Shown: positions 42,866 to 52,630 of the stretch, piece by piece
How positions within the stretch are numbered: the first letter of the stretch is position 1
How the letters are laid out: the number at the start of each line of letters is the position of its first letter
Assembly (NCBI GenBank): GCA_036557665.1
Contig: DATBHG010000070.1
Span: 186,001 to 250,000 of the forward strand
DNA length: 64,000 nt
Direction of reading: 5' to 3'
Source of the DNA: VAZQ01 sp036557665
GTDB lineage: Bacteria; Pseudomonadota; Alphaproteobacteria; Rhizobiales; Xanthobacteraceae
The notes under the pieces: generated by a model
Told to the model about the DNA's origin: nothing
Database searches by the model: none
What the model saw: only the letters and a program-made list of their open reading frames with translations
Made by a program: the position numbers and the translations under genes

Positions 42866-43137
42866 GGCTGCGTTCTCCAGTACCTTGCGACGTTACTTGT
42901 ACGGTATACAGTGACCACCTGCGCCGGCTTCCGGTCCATGTCCACAAATACCCGCACCAGGTAGGTTCTCTCTCCGAACGCGATCCTCGATTGTAGTGCG
43001 TCTCGGCCGGCCCGCACTGTGTGGCGCTGCTCAGGTGCGGCAAGAACAGCACGCACAACGCTAACATCGATCCCGCGGCGCTGCATCTGGAGGGTAGCGT
43101 GACTCGTAATTTGATAGTCACTGACCGGCTCGGCCAT
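42862..43137 (-). CDS. DUF4258 domain-containing protein
   Basis: 91 residues from the ATG at 43137. The segments ITSHATLQMQRRGIDVSVVR, AFGERTYLVRVFVDMDR and PAQVVTVYRTS match DUF4258, an alpha-beta fold resembling RelE/BrnT-type toxins. Overlaps DUF2283 by 4 bases and lies 8 bases after the stop of a 45-residue ORF. Probably the effector of the pair. Confidence 0.82.
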   Translation of the reverse strand: MAEPVSDYQITSHATLQMQRRGIDVSVVRAVLAAPEQRHTVRAGRDALQSRIAFGERTYLVRVFVDMDRKPAQVVTVYRTSNVARYWRTQP

Positions 43138-43145
43138 GGCTGATT

Positions 43146-43283
43146 TCAGCACGGCAGTGCCCGCAGCCTGGCGTCGAGCCACCGGCCTTCCTCCCGATCC
43201 TGAGCATAGAAGATCGAGCGGGCATTGGCGAGACGAACAATATCGGGACGAATAACATCGGGGCTGCACTCCTGCCGGGCCAT
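43146..43283 (-). CDS. 45-residue ORF at the head of the DUF4258/DUF2283 unit
   Basis: ATG at 43283 to TGA at 43146-43148. The protein starts MARQECSPDVIRPDIVRLAN and continues with a helix containing YAQDREEGRWLDARLRALP. Only 8 bases separate its stop from the DUF4258 start. It looks helical and amphipathic, not repeat-derived, but I recognise no family. It could be a third component, a leader peptide, or the tail of a decayed gene. Confidence 0.4.
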   Translation of the reverse strand: MARQECSPDVIRPDIVRLANARSIFYAQDREEGRWLDARLRALPC

Positions 43284-43370
43284 GAGCTCTTTTGACGCTC
43301 CCGGAGCCGGAGGTGGCGATTATCATCGGTCAAGGACCCCGGGAGACGCGTCGCGCACTGCCCGACGTAT

Positions 43371-43398
43371 GTAGGGGCAGTTTCAACCCGTCTCTCCG
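43371..43398. repeat. Degenerate GTAGGGGC palindrome
   Basis: GTAGGGGCAGTTTCAACCCG followed by TCTC: the left arm is intact, the right arm eroded. It lies between the DUF4258 unit and the divergent pRiA4b-type gene; nothing else recognised in that gap. Confidence 0.55.
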
Positions 43399-43510
43399 CA
43401 CCGGCGTTTGTTGGTGGGAGATCATCCTCCGCATCGATGCTCGCAACATTCCACAGCCTTGATCGGCTGCTGCACTGGAAATGCGAGACCCAGGCTGCCA
43501 GTCTGGCGCC

Positions 43511-44152
43511 ATGACCGGTCCGACCACACAGAGCCCCGCCGCCGACAGCTTCAACGAGATCGCCACCGTGCGCATCGAGCTGCGGCACACCGATCCGGCG
43601 ATCTGGCGCCAGGTCGAGGTGCCGACCGCGATTACGCTCAAGGTCATGCACGACATCATCCAGGCCGTCATGGGATGGCTCGATTGCCACCTCTGGGAGC
43701 TCGCAATCGGCAAGCGAAGATACGGTCCGGCGATGGATGACGGCTGGGGAGCCGAGCCGCGCCTCGCGGCGGACAAGGTGCGCCTGCGCGACGTCCTCAA
43801 GCCGCAAAAGACGATCATCGAGTACACTTACGACTTCGGCGATGGCTGGGAGCATCGGCTCACCGTAACCGATGTCCGCGCCGGCCAGCCGGACGTCTCC
43901 TATCCTCGGTACATCGCCGGCGAAAGACGCGGGCCGCCCGAGGATTGCGGCGGCATCCCGGGCTTCTACGAGCTTCTCGACGCGATCGCCGATCCTTCTC
44001 ATCCGAGTCGCGCCGATCTCATGGAATGGGCGGGGGACTACGACCCTGATGCGTTCGATGAGCTCCGGATCAAAAACGCACTCGGCCGCATCGCGAAGCG
44101 CCGCAGCGCCGCCCGGACGCGCATGGCCAAGAAGAACAGCCCAGCTCGCTGA
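43511..44152 (+). CDS. Plasmid pRiA4b ORF-3 family protein
   Basis: 213 residues from the ATG at 43511. IRIELRHTDPAIWRQVEVP-type start (ATVRIELRHTDPAIWRQVEV), HDIIQAVMGWLDCHLWELAI, YTYDFGDGWEHRLTV and DCGGIPGFYELLDAI are the hallmarks of the pRiA4b ORF-3/IS1096-TnpR-like family. Function unknown; members often sit in accessory or mobile regions, but no IS ends or transposase are found here. Confidence 0.88.
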   Translation: MTGPTTQSPAADSFNEIATVRIELRHTDPAIWRQVEVPTAITLKVMHDIIQAVMGWLDCHLWELAIGKRRYGPAMDDGWGAEPRLAADKVRLRDVLKPQKTIIEYTYDFGDGWEHRLTVTDVRAGQPDVSYPRYIAGERRGPPEDCGGIPGFYELLDAIADPSHPSRADLMEWAGDYDPDAFDELRIKNALGRIAKRRSAARTRMAKKNSPAR

Positions 44153-44731
44153 CTGGCCGCGGCGATCGGAGCAGCCGCGGTCTTCACTCCACGATCTACG
44201 TCCCGTGCGCCTGTATCGCCAGATGCATGGCGGCAAGACCTACGATGGAGTCTCCATTCTTCGCCCGAAGGCCCGTGTCTCCGATTCTCGCGGTGAGCCC
44301 GCGCGCTCGTCCGGGACATGGCGATATCGGTCTTCGTGTAGCCCGGATGGCGCTTGCGCCATCCGGGGCAGCCCCGTCCCGGATCGCGAAGGCGCGATCC
44401 GGGCTACGCAGCTCGCTTTCGCGGGGGCGCCGGAAAGAGGGGCGAGGCTTGCGCCTCGCCCCCCCTCCGCAAAGGAGAGAGTCAGTTTTTCTGTAGGGGC
44501 GGCCCAAGGGGCCGAGGCCGCATAAAGCACGATTCGGCCCCCTGTGGAAAGCCGGGAGTAAGCAGTGTGCCCGACTGCGATTTCCCCGCAGTTTCGCCCT
44601 GCCGGGCGCGCGCGGCCCGCATCGGCGCTGCCGCGCCCCCAATCCGGCGATATGATTCCCGCTACGCTGATTCGCCGTCCCACCGAGACGATCTCAACCC
44701 CGCGCCGCAACACCAGCCACCCACCCCCCGC
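44153..44731. other. Gene-free stretch upstream of dnaG
   Basis: 579 bases. It contains the 70-bp REP-type double hairpin at 44338-44407 and a degenerate GTAGGGGCGGCCCAAGGGGC copy near 44495. The frame of dnaG stays open through this stretch but the sequence is repeat-like. The dnaG promoter must be here; no clear -35/-10 was identified. Confidence 0.4.
44338..44407. repeat. REP/BIME-type double hairpin GTAGCCCGGATGG...ATCCGGGCTAC
   Basis: Outer 11-bp inverted ends GTAGCCCGGAT and ATCCGGGCTAC. Inner hairpins GGATGGCGCTTGCGCCATCC and GGATCGCGAAGGCGCGATCC. Same CCGGAT family as 31662 and 54071. Confidence 0.8.
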
Positions 44732-46882
44732 ATGCGCTTCTCCCCCCAGTTCCTCGAAGAGCTCCGCGCGCGGCTTGCGGTCTCCGACGTGGTCGGCCGG
44801 CGCGTGAAGCTGAAAAAATCGGGCAGCGAATGGTGCGGCCTCTCGCCGTTCAATCAGGAGCGCACCCCCTCGTTCTTCGTCAATGACGCGAAGATGATGT
44901 GGTTCGATTTCTCCGCCGGCAAGAACGGCACCATCTTCGATTTCCTCATGCTCACTGAAGGGCTCTCGTTCCCTGAAGCGGTCGAGCGCCTCGCCGAGCA
45001 GGCGGGCATGGCGCTGCCGAAATATTCCGAGGCCGAAGCGAGGCGCGACGAGCGGCGCAAGACGCTCATCGACATCCTGGAGCTGGCGGCGAAATTCTTC
45101 GAGGTGCAGCTCGCCTCGCGCGCCGGCGCCCGCGCGCGGGGCTATCTCGCCGACCGCGGCATCGATGCGGCGACGCAGCTTCGGTTTCGCCTCGGCTACG
45201 CGGGCCCCGAGCGCTTCGCGCTCAAGGAGCATCTCGGCAAGGAAGGCGTGCCGGCCGAGGACATGGTCGAGGCGGGCCTGCTCGTTGCCGGCGAGGAAAT
45301 CCCGCTCCCCTACGACCGATTCCGCGAGCGGGTGATGTTTCCCATCGCGGACCTGCGCCACAGAGTCATCGCCTTCGGCGGCCGCGCGCTCGAGAAGGAC
45401 GTACCGGCCAAATACCTCAACTCGCCGGAGACGCCGCTCTTTCACAAAGGCGCCACCCTCTACAACATCGCCTCGGCGCGCGCCGCCGCGCACAAGGGCG
45501 CGCCGCTCATCGCGGTCGAAGGCTATGTCGACGTGATCGCCATGGTGCAGGCGGGCTATGAGGCCACGCTCGCGCCGCTCGGCACCGCGCTCACCGCCGA
45601 GCAGCTCCTTCTCCTCTGGAGGATCGCGGACGAGCCGATGCTCTGCTTCGACGGCGACGAGGCGGGACGCCGGGCCGCCTATCGCGCGGTCGATCTCGCG
45701 CTGCCGCTGCTGGCGCCCGGCAAGAGCCTCAAATTCGTGAGCCTGCCCGAAGGCCACGATCCCGATGACCTCGTGCGCTCGGGCGGGCGCAGCGCCGTCG
45801 AGGAGATCGTCGCCGCCGCGCGTCCGCTCGCCCACGTGCTGTGGACGCGCGAGACGGAAGCGGGAAGCTTCGAGACGCCCGAGCGCCGCGCCGCCTTCGA
45901 GGCGCGGCTTGCCGCGCTCGTCAACGCGATCTCTGACGAGGCCGTGCGCAAATATTATCGCAGCGAATTCGGCGAGCGGCTGCGCGGCTTGTTTGCCGGC
46001 GAGGGGCGGGGAGGGGTGCCTGCGCGCCTGCGCCCCCGATCCCGCTACGAGCGTCTGCCATATGGGGGGGCGGGTTTGACAGGCACCGCCGGACGTAGGG
46101 GCGGGTTTGAAACCCGCCCCTACAGGCGGGACGCGAAATCGCGCGGCGGCGCTGCCGCGGGCTTCGCGCTCGCGGGCGATGCGCCCTATGTCGCCGCAAG
46201 CCCGCAGCTTGCGGCGAGCCCGGTTCACCGCGGCCACCGCGCCGCCATTCCCCGCCGCGAGGCGCTCATCCTGCAGGCGATCATCAATCATCCCTGGCTC
46301 CTGCATGATCATCTCGAGGAGCTCGCGGCGATCGAGCTGCGCCATGGCGACGCGGCCAAGGTGAAAGCCGCGATCCTCGACATCTTTGCCCACGACGGCT
46401 CACACGACCGCGCGCACGGCGATGGCTCAGCCGACGACGACTCGGTCGAAGACGACGCGGCCGAACACGGCGCAGCCGAACACGGCTCCGGCAATGATGT
46501 GGTAGGGGCCGGTTTGAAACCGGCCCCTACCACGGCGCCCGACGCCGAGAGCATCCTCGCGGAGCTCGACCGGCGCGGGCTCGGCGAGGTGACGGAGCGC
46601 ATCGGCAAGGCGATCACCACCGCCTCGGTGTGGGGCGCGCGCGCAGGCGCCGCGCCCGACGACGTGCTGCTCACCTGGAAGCAGCTCGTCGCGCTGCACC
46701 GACACTGGCATTCGCTCGCGCGCGAGCTCAAGGACGCGGAGCATGCGCTCGGTCATGACTCGACCGAGGCGAATCTGGCGTGGCTGCAAGACGTCAAGGC
46801 GCGTCTTGCGGTTCTCGACGGCACCGAGGCGCTGATCGAGGGCTTCGGCATCTCCTCCAACCGCCCCGTGCGCGCGTTTTGA
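44732..46882 (+). CDS. dnaG: DNA primase with two in-frame palindromic insertions
   Basis: 716 residues from the ATG at 44732. N-terminal CHC2-like domain in which all four zinc ligands are replaced (SPFN at 38-41, FDFSAG at 58-63), as I recall is usual in alphaproteobacterial DnaG. Next come the catalytic core with KYLNSPETPLFHKGATLYN and TOPRIM with E263 (AVEGYVDVIAM) and D307/D309 (FDGDEAGRRA), then a C-terminal helicase-binding domain. Two palindromic repeats lie in linkers: bases 46095-46123 (about residues 455-464) and 46499-46533 (about 590-601), read in different frames (GGFETRPYR and VGAGLKPAPT). Makes primers for replication; followed by rpoD. Confidence 0.95.
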   Translation: MRFSPQFLEELRARLAVSDVVGRRVKLKKSGSEWCGLSPFNQERTPSFFVNDAKMMWFDFSAGKNGTIFDFLMLTEGLSFPEAVERLAEQAGMALPKYSEAEARRDERRKTLIDILELAAKFFEVQLASRAGARARGYLADRGIDAATQLRFRLGYAGPERFALKEHLGKEGVPAEDMVEAGLLVAGEEIPLPYDRFRERVMFPIADLRHRVIAFGGRALEKDVPAKYLNSPETPLFHKGATLYNIASARAAAHKGAPLIAVEGYVDVIAMVQAGYEATLAPLGTALTAEQLLLLWRIADEPMLCFDGDEAGRRAAYRAVDLALPLLAPGKSLKFVSLPEGHDPDDLVRSGGRSAVEEIVAAARPLAHVLWTRETEAGSFETPERRAAFEARLAALVNAISDEAVRKYYRSEFGERLRGLFAGEGRGGVPARLRPRSRYERLPYGGAGLTGTAGRRGGFETRPYRRDAKSRGGAAAGFALAGDAPYVAASPQLAASPVHRGHRAAIPRREALILQAIINHPWLLHDHLEELAAIELRHGDAAKVKAAILDIFAHDGSHDRAHGDGSADDDSVEDDAAEHGAAEHGSGNDVVGAGLKPAPTTAPDAESILAELDRRGLGEVTERIGKAITTASVWGARAGAAPDDVLLTWKQLVALHRHWHSLARELKDAEHALGHDSTEANLAWLQDVKARLAVLDGTEALIEGFGISSNRPVRAF
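46095..46123. repeat. 29-base palindrome inserted in frame in dnaG (copy 1)
   Basis: GTAGGGGCGGGTTTGAAACC followed by CGCCCCTAC: 14-bp arms around one central base. It encodes part of GRRGGFETRPYRR in the linker between the TOPRIM/core and C-terminal domains. About 30 bases upstream, GGGGGGCGGGTTTGAC (46064-46079) looks like a decayed half copy. The same element occurs in intergenic gaps at 22436, 26317, 29327, 34658 and 54183. Confidence 0.9.
46499..46533. repeat. 35-base perfect palindrome inserted in frame in dnaG (copy 2)
   Basis: GTGGTAGGGGCCGGTTT, G, AAACCGGCCCCTACCAC: 17-bp arms with no mismatch around a single G. It is read in a different frame from copy 1 (VGAGLKPAPTT) within an Asp/His/Gly-rich linker of DnaG. 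Compensatory GGCC/GGCC bases relative to copy 1 show that the stem is maintained. Confidence 0.9.
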
Positions 46883-46891
46883 TTCCTATGT

Positions 46892-47051
46892 TGGTTGTCG
46901 TCCCGGCCAAGCGAGCGCAGCTCCGCTGCGCTCGCGCGAGCCGGGACCCAGTAAACGAGATTGTCGTGAATGAACGATCCGCACCGGTTACGGGATTCCG
47001 GCTCTCGCGCGCCAGGCCGAAGCCCGGCTCGCTCGGCCGGAATGACAACCA
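46892..47051. repeat. 160-bp MITE-like element with 17-bp imperfect TIRs (TGGTTGTCGTCCCGGCC)
   Basis: Left end TGGTTGTCGTCCCGGCC, right end GGCCGGAATGACAACCA, inverted with two mismatches. Inside: AGCGAGCGCAGCTCCGCTGC stems and GATTCCGGCTC. A half copy is at 40455-40513. Inserted directly after the dnaG stop. Confidence 0.75.
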
Positions 47052-47430
47052 CGGTGGACAACCGCTCGCACTCGGTCCATCCATACCGCTGCCACATACG
47101 CCTCGTACTCCTCTACGCGCAGGAGGGGGATCCGCGCGATGCTCTTGCGTCGGGGTGTCCTTGCGGCGAGCCACGGGCAAAGCTCGAGAGGAAAAGCGTG
47201 AAGGGCAAAGCATGCGGCATGCGCCGCATGCCGCGATCTTGCCGTCATTCAGAAAAGCGCCGGGCGTCCTTGCGCCGCCGCAGCGCGGCGGTTAAGCCCC
47301 GCTTAAATTGCCGCGGCCACACTCCCCGATCCGGGCCGAATCAGGGAGCGGGGAACCGGACGCGGCAGTCAAGGTGATCACGACCCGGAGAACGCTTGCG
47401 CGTTATCTGGAGAGAGACCGACCGGCGGCC

Positions 47431-47448
47431 ATGCGAGTCTTCTCGCAT
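47431..47448 (+). promoter_or_regulatory. Perfect hairpin in the rpoD leader
   Basis: ATGCGAG, loop TCTT, CTCGCAT: 7-bp perfect stem 55 bases before the rpoD ATG, followed by AGGGTAGGGGGGCC. It could be an mRNA-stability or translational control element. Inference from structure only. Confidence 0.35.
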
Positions 47449-47503
47449 AGGGTAGGGGGGCCTCGTGCGAGCGGTGCCCCGAAGGGCGTTCAGGGAGCAG
47501 TGC

Positions 47504-49696
<2,193 letters not shown>

Positions 49697-49916
49697 CCGC
49701 GCCCTGCCGCCTCCCCCTGCGCGATGGCGGCTCTCCGCTCGGGAGTGCGTAGGGGCTGGCATGCGTAGGGCCGACGCATCGCGTCGCCCGCGCAAAATAA
49801 CACGTAAACTATGTGAAAATTGCGTATGCCTTCAGGAGATGCCGTTATACGCCTTGCGTGTCCACAACCCCGTTTTCTGAAAACCCGGTATTTTTCGTGC
49901 AAGGCGCCGCAACCGC

Positions 49917-50972
49917 TCAGCTATTTTCCGGGGCCATCCCGAACGCGGCGGCAAAGCGCCTGGCGTAGAGCGGCCAGACCTGCGGGTTGACGATGCGCGG
50001 CGGGCGCTTGCCGCCGAGCGTCATGATCAGCTGCTCGGCGGCGATGCGCCCCATATTGGCGCGCGCCTCGTGCGTCACCCCCGCCGTGTGCGGGCTGGCA
50101 ATGACGTTGTCGAGCGCGAGCAGCGGGTGGTCGGGCGGCGGCGGCTCCTGGTCCCACACGTCGAGCCCGGCGCCGGCGATCCGCTTTCCCCGCAGCGCCT
50201 CTTCGAGCGCGCGCTCGTCGTGGATGAGGCCGCGCGCGGTGGTGATGAAATAGGCGTGCGGCCCCATCAGCGCGAGCTCGCGCGCGCCGATCATGCCGCG
50301 CGTGGTCTCGTCGAGCGGGCAGTTGATCGAGACGAAATCGGCGCGGCGCAACAGCTCGTCGAGCGCGACCTTCGCCGCTCCGCGCTGCGTCACCGTCGCC
50401 TCGTCGAGATAGGGATCGCAGGCGATGACCTGCATGCCGAGGAGGCCGCGGCAGAGCTCGGCCACGCGGCGGCCCACATTGCCGAGCCCGACGATGCCGA
50501 TGGTTCGCCCGCGCACGTCGCTGCCGGTGAAATCCGAGCGGTTGCGCATGGTGCCGCGGCGCAAGGCGTGATGCGCCTGGATGATGCGCTTGGACAGCAT
50601 GAGCAGCATGGCGAGCACGTGCGAGGCGACCGCTTCGGCGTTGCCGCCGGACTGGTTGAGCACCAGCACGCCGGAGCGGGTGCAGTCCGCGACGTCGACC
50701 GTGTCGTAGCCCGCCCCGTTGGTGGAGACGACGAGGAGGTTGGGCATGCGCGCGAGCGCCTCGCGCCGCGCCTGGAAGCGTGGAGGGAGCTCGTCGCGCG
50801 TCGAGCCGATCTGATAGGCGTGCGCGGCGGCCATGACCGGCGCCGCCGCGTCCTCGGCGGTATCGTGCTCGAGCCGGTCGAGGCGGATCTCGGGCCGCTG
50901 TGCGATCAGATCGAGATAGCAGGGATGCGCAAGCTGGCGGACGTAGAAGACGCGCTTGACGTTCTCCCGCAT
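49917..50972 (-). CDS. D-2-hydroxyacid dehydrogenase family protein
   Basis: 351 residues from the ATG at 50972; the longer frame to 51260 is antisense/overlapping to the DUF1330 gene and rejected. GIVGLGNVGRRVAELCRGLL (Rossmann), catalytic Arg in TTARGLIHDERAL, Glu in DVWDQEPP and His in ASPHTAGVTHEA. Residues NGAGYDTVDV and NQSGGNAEAVASH match the phosphoglycerate-dehydrogenase-like subgroup. It begins 8 bases after the stop of a DUF1330 gene in the same orientation. Substrate unknown. Confidence 0.88.
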   Translation of the reverse strand: MRENVKRVFYVRQLAHPCYLDLIAQRPEIRLDRLEHDTAEDAAAPVMAAAHAYQIGSTRDELPPRFQARREALARMPNLLVVSTNGAGYDTVDVADCTRSGVLVLNQSGGNAEAVASHVLAMLLMLSKRIIQAHHALRRGTMRNRSDFTGSDVRGRTIGIVGLGNVGRRVAELCRGLLGMQVIACDPYLDEATVTQRGAAKVALDELLRRADFVSINCPLDETTRGMIGARELALMGPHAYFITTARGLIHDERALEEALRGKRIAGAGLDVWDQEPPPPDHPLLALDNVIASPHTAGVTHEARANMGRIAAEQLIMTLGGKRPPRIVNPQVWPLYARRFAAAFGMAPENS

Positions 50973-50980
50973 CGCGCCGG

Positions 50981-51274
50981 CTACGCCACCCCTTCGACGA
51001 TGCGCAGGTCGCGATCGGCCGCCTTGCCGAACACTTGCAGCGCCGCCTGGTACCCGGCGCTGTCGTGCGCGGCGATCGCCTTCTCCACGCTGTCGAACTC
51101 GATCAGCACCACGCGCTGGGCAACGCCGGCCTCGTAGGCCTTGGCCGCATTGCCGCGCGCAAGAAAGCGCCCGCCCGCCGCGGCGATCGCCGGTCCCGCC
51201 AGCTTGGCGTATTCCGCGAGCGCGTCCGGATTGGAAATGGAGCGATAGCACGCAATCCAATAGGCTTTCGCCAT
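50981..51274 (-). CDS. DUF1330 domain-containing protein
   Basis: 97 residues from the ATG at 51274 (MAKAYWIACYRSISNPDALA). The full DUF1330 domain: AGPAIAAAGGRFLARGNAAK, QRVVLIEFDSVEKAIAAHDS and GYQAALQVFG. No signal peptide, unlike the copy at 17635. Its stop is 8 bases before the hydroxyacid dehydrogenase start, so the two form an operon. Confidence 0.88.
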   Translation of the reverse strand: MAKAYWIACYRSISNPDALAEYAKLAGPAIAAAGGRFLARGNAAKAYEAGVAQRVVLIEFDSVEKAIAAHDSAGYQAALQVFGKAADRDLRIVEGVA

Positions 51275-51476
51275 TGCAGTCCCTCCCTTGGCCTCGTCAT
51301 TGCCGGGCTTGAGCCGGCAATCCATCATCAGGGGCTCCTCTTTCGAAGAGATGGATGCGCGGGTCAAGCCCGCGCATGTGGCCGATGAGCATGGCTAGAC
51401 GGCGCCGTCGTGCGGTTTCTTTTTGCGCGATTCCCGCTAACATCCCGCGCCCCGGCTTTGTTGCGGAGACGGATCC

Positions 51477-52004
51477 ATGAAAACCCTGCTTGCCCTCATC
51501 GGCGCGCTTGCCATCATCGTCGCCATTGCCGCCGCCGTGTTTCTCTTCGGCGGCTTCTATTCCGTTGCCGCCAGCACCGACGAGAAGAGCGTGGTCGCAT
51601 GGGCCATGGGCCACATTCGCCAGGCCTCGATCGAGCGGCATGCCAGCCATGAGGGTTCGCCGGTCGCGTTCAATGATCCGGCGGTGGTGCAGGCGGGCGC
51701 GCGCGCCTTTTCCGAGCGCGGCTGCGTGACTTGTCATGGCGCCCCCGGCGCGGATTACGCCAAGTTTTCCGAAGGCATGCACCCGGATCCCCCCGACCTC
51801 AAGGACATCGCCAACGAGCTCTCGCCGCAACACCTCTTCTGGGTGGTCAAGAACGGCATCAACATGACCGGGATGCCGAGCTTCGGGTCTGTCGGCGTAC
51901 CCGATGACGAGATCTGGAAGATCGTCGCCTTCGTCAAGAAGCTGCCGAGCGTGACGGAGGACGATTTCAAAGGCTGGACCGCGCAATCCCCCGCGGGACG
52001 GTAA
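51477..52004 (+). CDS. Membrane-anchored c-type cytochrome
   Basis: 175 residues. An N-terminal TM/signal helix (LLALIGALAIIVAIAAAVFL) is followed by a single heme domain with C83-V-T-C-H87 (RGCVTCHG) and a Met axial ligand in INMTGMPSFG, and the C-terminal helix WKIVAFVKKLP. A class I mono-heme cytochrome facing the periplasm; electron carrier for an unidentified dehydrogenase. Monocistronic. Confidence 0.9.
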   Translation: MKTLLALIGALAIIVAIAAAVFLFGGFYSVAASTDEKSVVAWAMGHIRQASIERHASHEGSPVAFNDPAVVQAGARAFSERGCVTCHGAPGADYAKFSEGMHPDPPDLKDIANELSPQHLFWVVKNGINMTGMPSFGSVGVPDDEIWKIVAFVKKLPSVTEDDFKGWTAQSPAGR

Positions 52005-52016
52005 GCGTCCGCATGC

Positions 52017-52071
52017 GTAGGGGCGAAGGCATGAGGGGGACCCCTTTTTTGGGATCCCGGCTCGGCCCTAC
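52017..52071. repeat. GTAGGGGCGA element, degenerate copy
   Basis: GTAGGGGCGAAGGCATGAGG, GGGACCCCTTTTTTGGGATC and CGGCCCTAC: the outer ends and T-run are kept but the AAAAAACGC arm is lost. Between cytochrome c and the DUF1236-like gene. Confidence 0.65.
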
Positions 52072-52134
52072 GAACAGGGCTGGGCGGAACCAATCACCGC
52101 TCCACGGGTTCCCCTGCGGAACACTGGAGGAGAG

Positions 52135-52500
52135 ATGCCCAGAGCGCCGAGGTCCGTGGCTCTTGCCTTAGCGCTGTGCTGTATCGGCGCAAGCGCTCTT
52201 GCGCAGACGCCGGCGTTGCAGCCGACGCTGCCCGCGCCGAAGCTCAATCTCACCCTGGAGCAGCGCCACGTCATCCGCGAGTTGATCAAGGACGTCAAGC
52301 CGCAGTCGAGCGGCGATCTTCATCCCGCGGTGGGCGATACGGTTCCGCAAAACGTCGATCTCAAACCGATGCCCGGCGAGGTTGCCGAGAAGGTGCCGCA
52401 GGTGAAAAGCCATCGGTTCTTCATTGCCGGCGGCGAGATCGTCATCGTCGATCCAAAGGATAGCAAGGTCGCCGACGTCATCAAGCTCGCAAGCGACTGA
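52135..52500 (+). CDS. DUF1236-like exported protein
   Basis: 121 residues. Signal peptide (SVALALALCCIGASALAQ), then NLTLEQRHVIRELIKDVKPQ, VGDTVPQNVDLKPMPGEVAE and IAGGEIVIVDPKDSKVADVI, the DUF1236 pattern common in Rhizobiales periplasmic small proteins. Preceded by GGAGGAGAG (SD). Function unknown. Confidence 0.8.
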   Translation: MPRAPRSVALALALCCIGASALAQTPALQPTLPAPKLNLTLEQRHVIRELIKDVKPQSSGDLHPAVGDTVPQNVDLKPMPGEVAEKVPQVKSHRFFIAGGEIVIVDPKDSKVADVIKLASD

Positions 52501-52504
52501 CTTC

Positions 52505-52620
52505 GCAGGGGCGACCCCGATCGCCCTGCATCCGTCACCACGGCTCGAGCGGGCGAGGCATGCCTCGCCCCTAGGAAACGATGACCGGGAGTTTTGTAGG
52601 GGCGACACCGGGTCGCCCTC
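52505..52620. repeat. Three short GTAGGGGCGA/GCAGGGGCGA palindromes in tandem
   Basis: GCAGGGGCGACC...TCGCCCTGC (52505-52529), GGGCGAGGCATGCCTCGCCC (52551-52570) and GTAGGGGCGACACCGGGTCG (from 52596). The cluster ends 10 bases before the stop of the amidase gene on the minus strand. Confidence 0.7.
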
Positions 52621-52630
52621 CACCCGTCGC

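Larger units (their letters stand above)
46883..47503. other. dnaG-rpoD intergenic region
   Basis: 621 bases, long for this pair. It holds a 160-bp MITE-like element (46892-47051), about 380 bases with no recognisable gene, and a small perfect hairpin at 47431-47448 upstream of rpoD. The length and the element argue that rpoD has its own promoter here. Confidence 0.5.

Noticed and set aside
43511..44152. pRiA4b ORF-3 gene as evidence of an IS element
   Set aside because: No transposase, inverted ends or target duplication around it.
44354..44731. N-terminal extension of DnaG by 126 residues
   Set aside because: The extension is encoded by a REP-type repeat and has no conserved sequence; the ATG at 44732 gives the normal MRFSPQFLEELRARL start.
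44732..44930. Loss of all four CHC2 zinc ligands in DnaG as a novel feature
   Set aside because: As I remember, SPFN and SSGK-type replacements are common in alphaproteobacterial primases, so this is lineage-typical.
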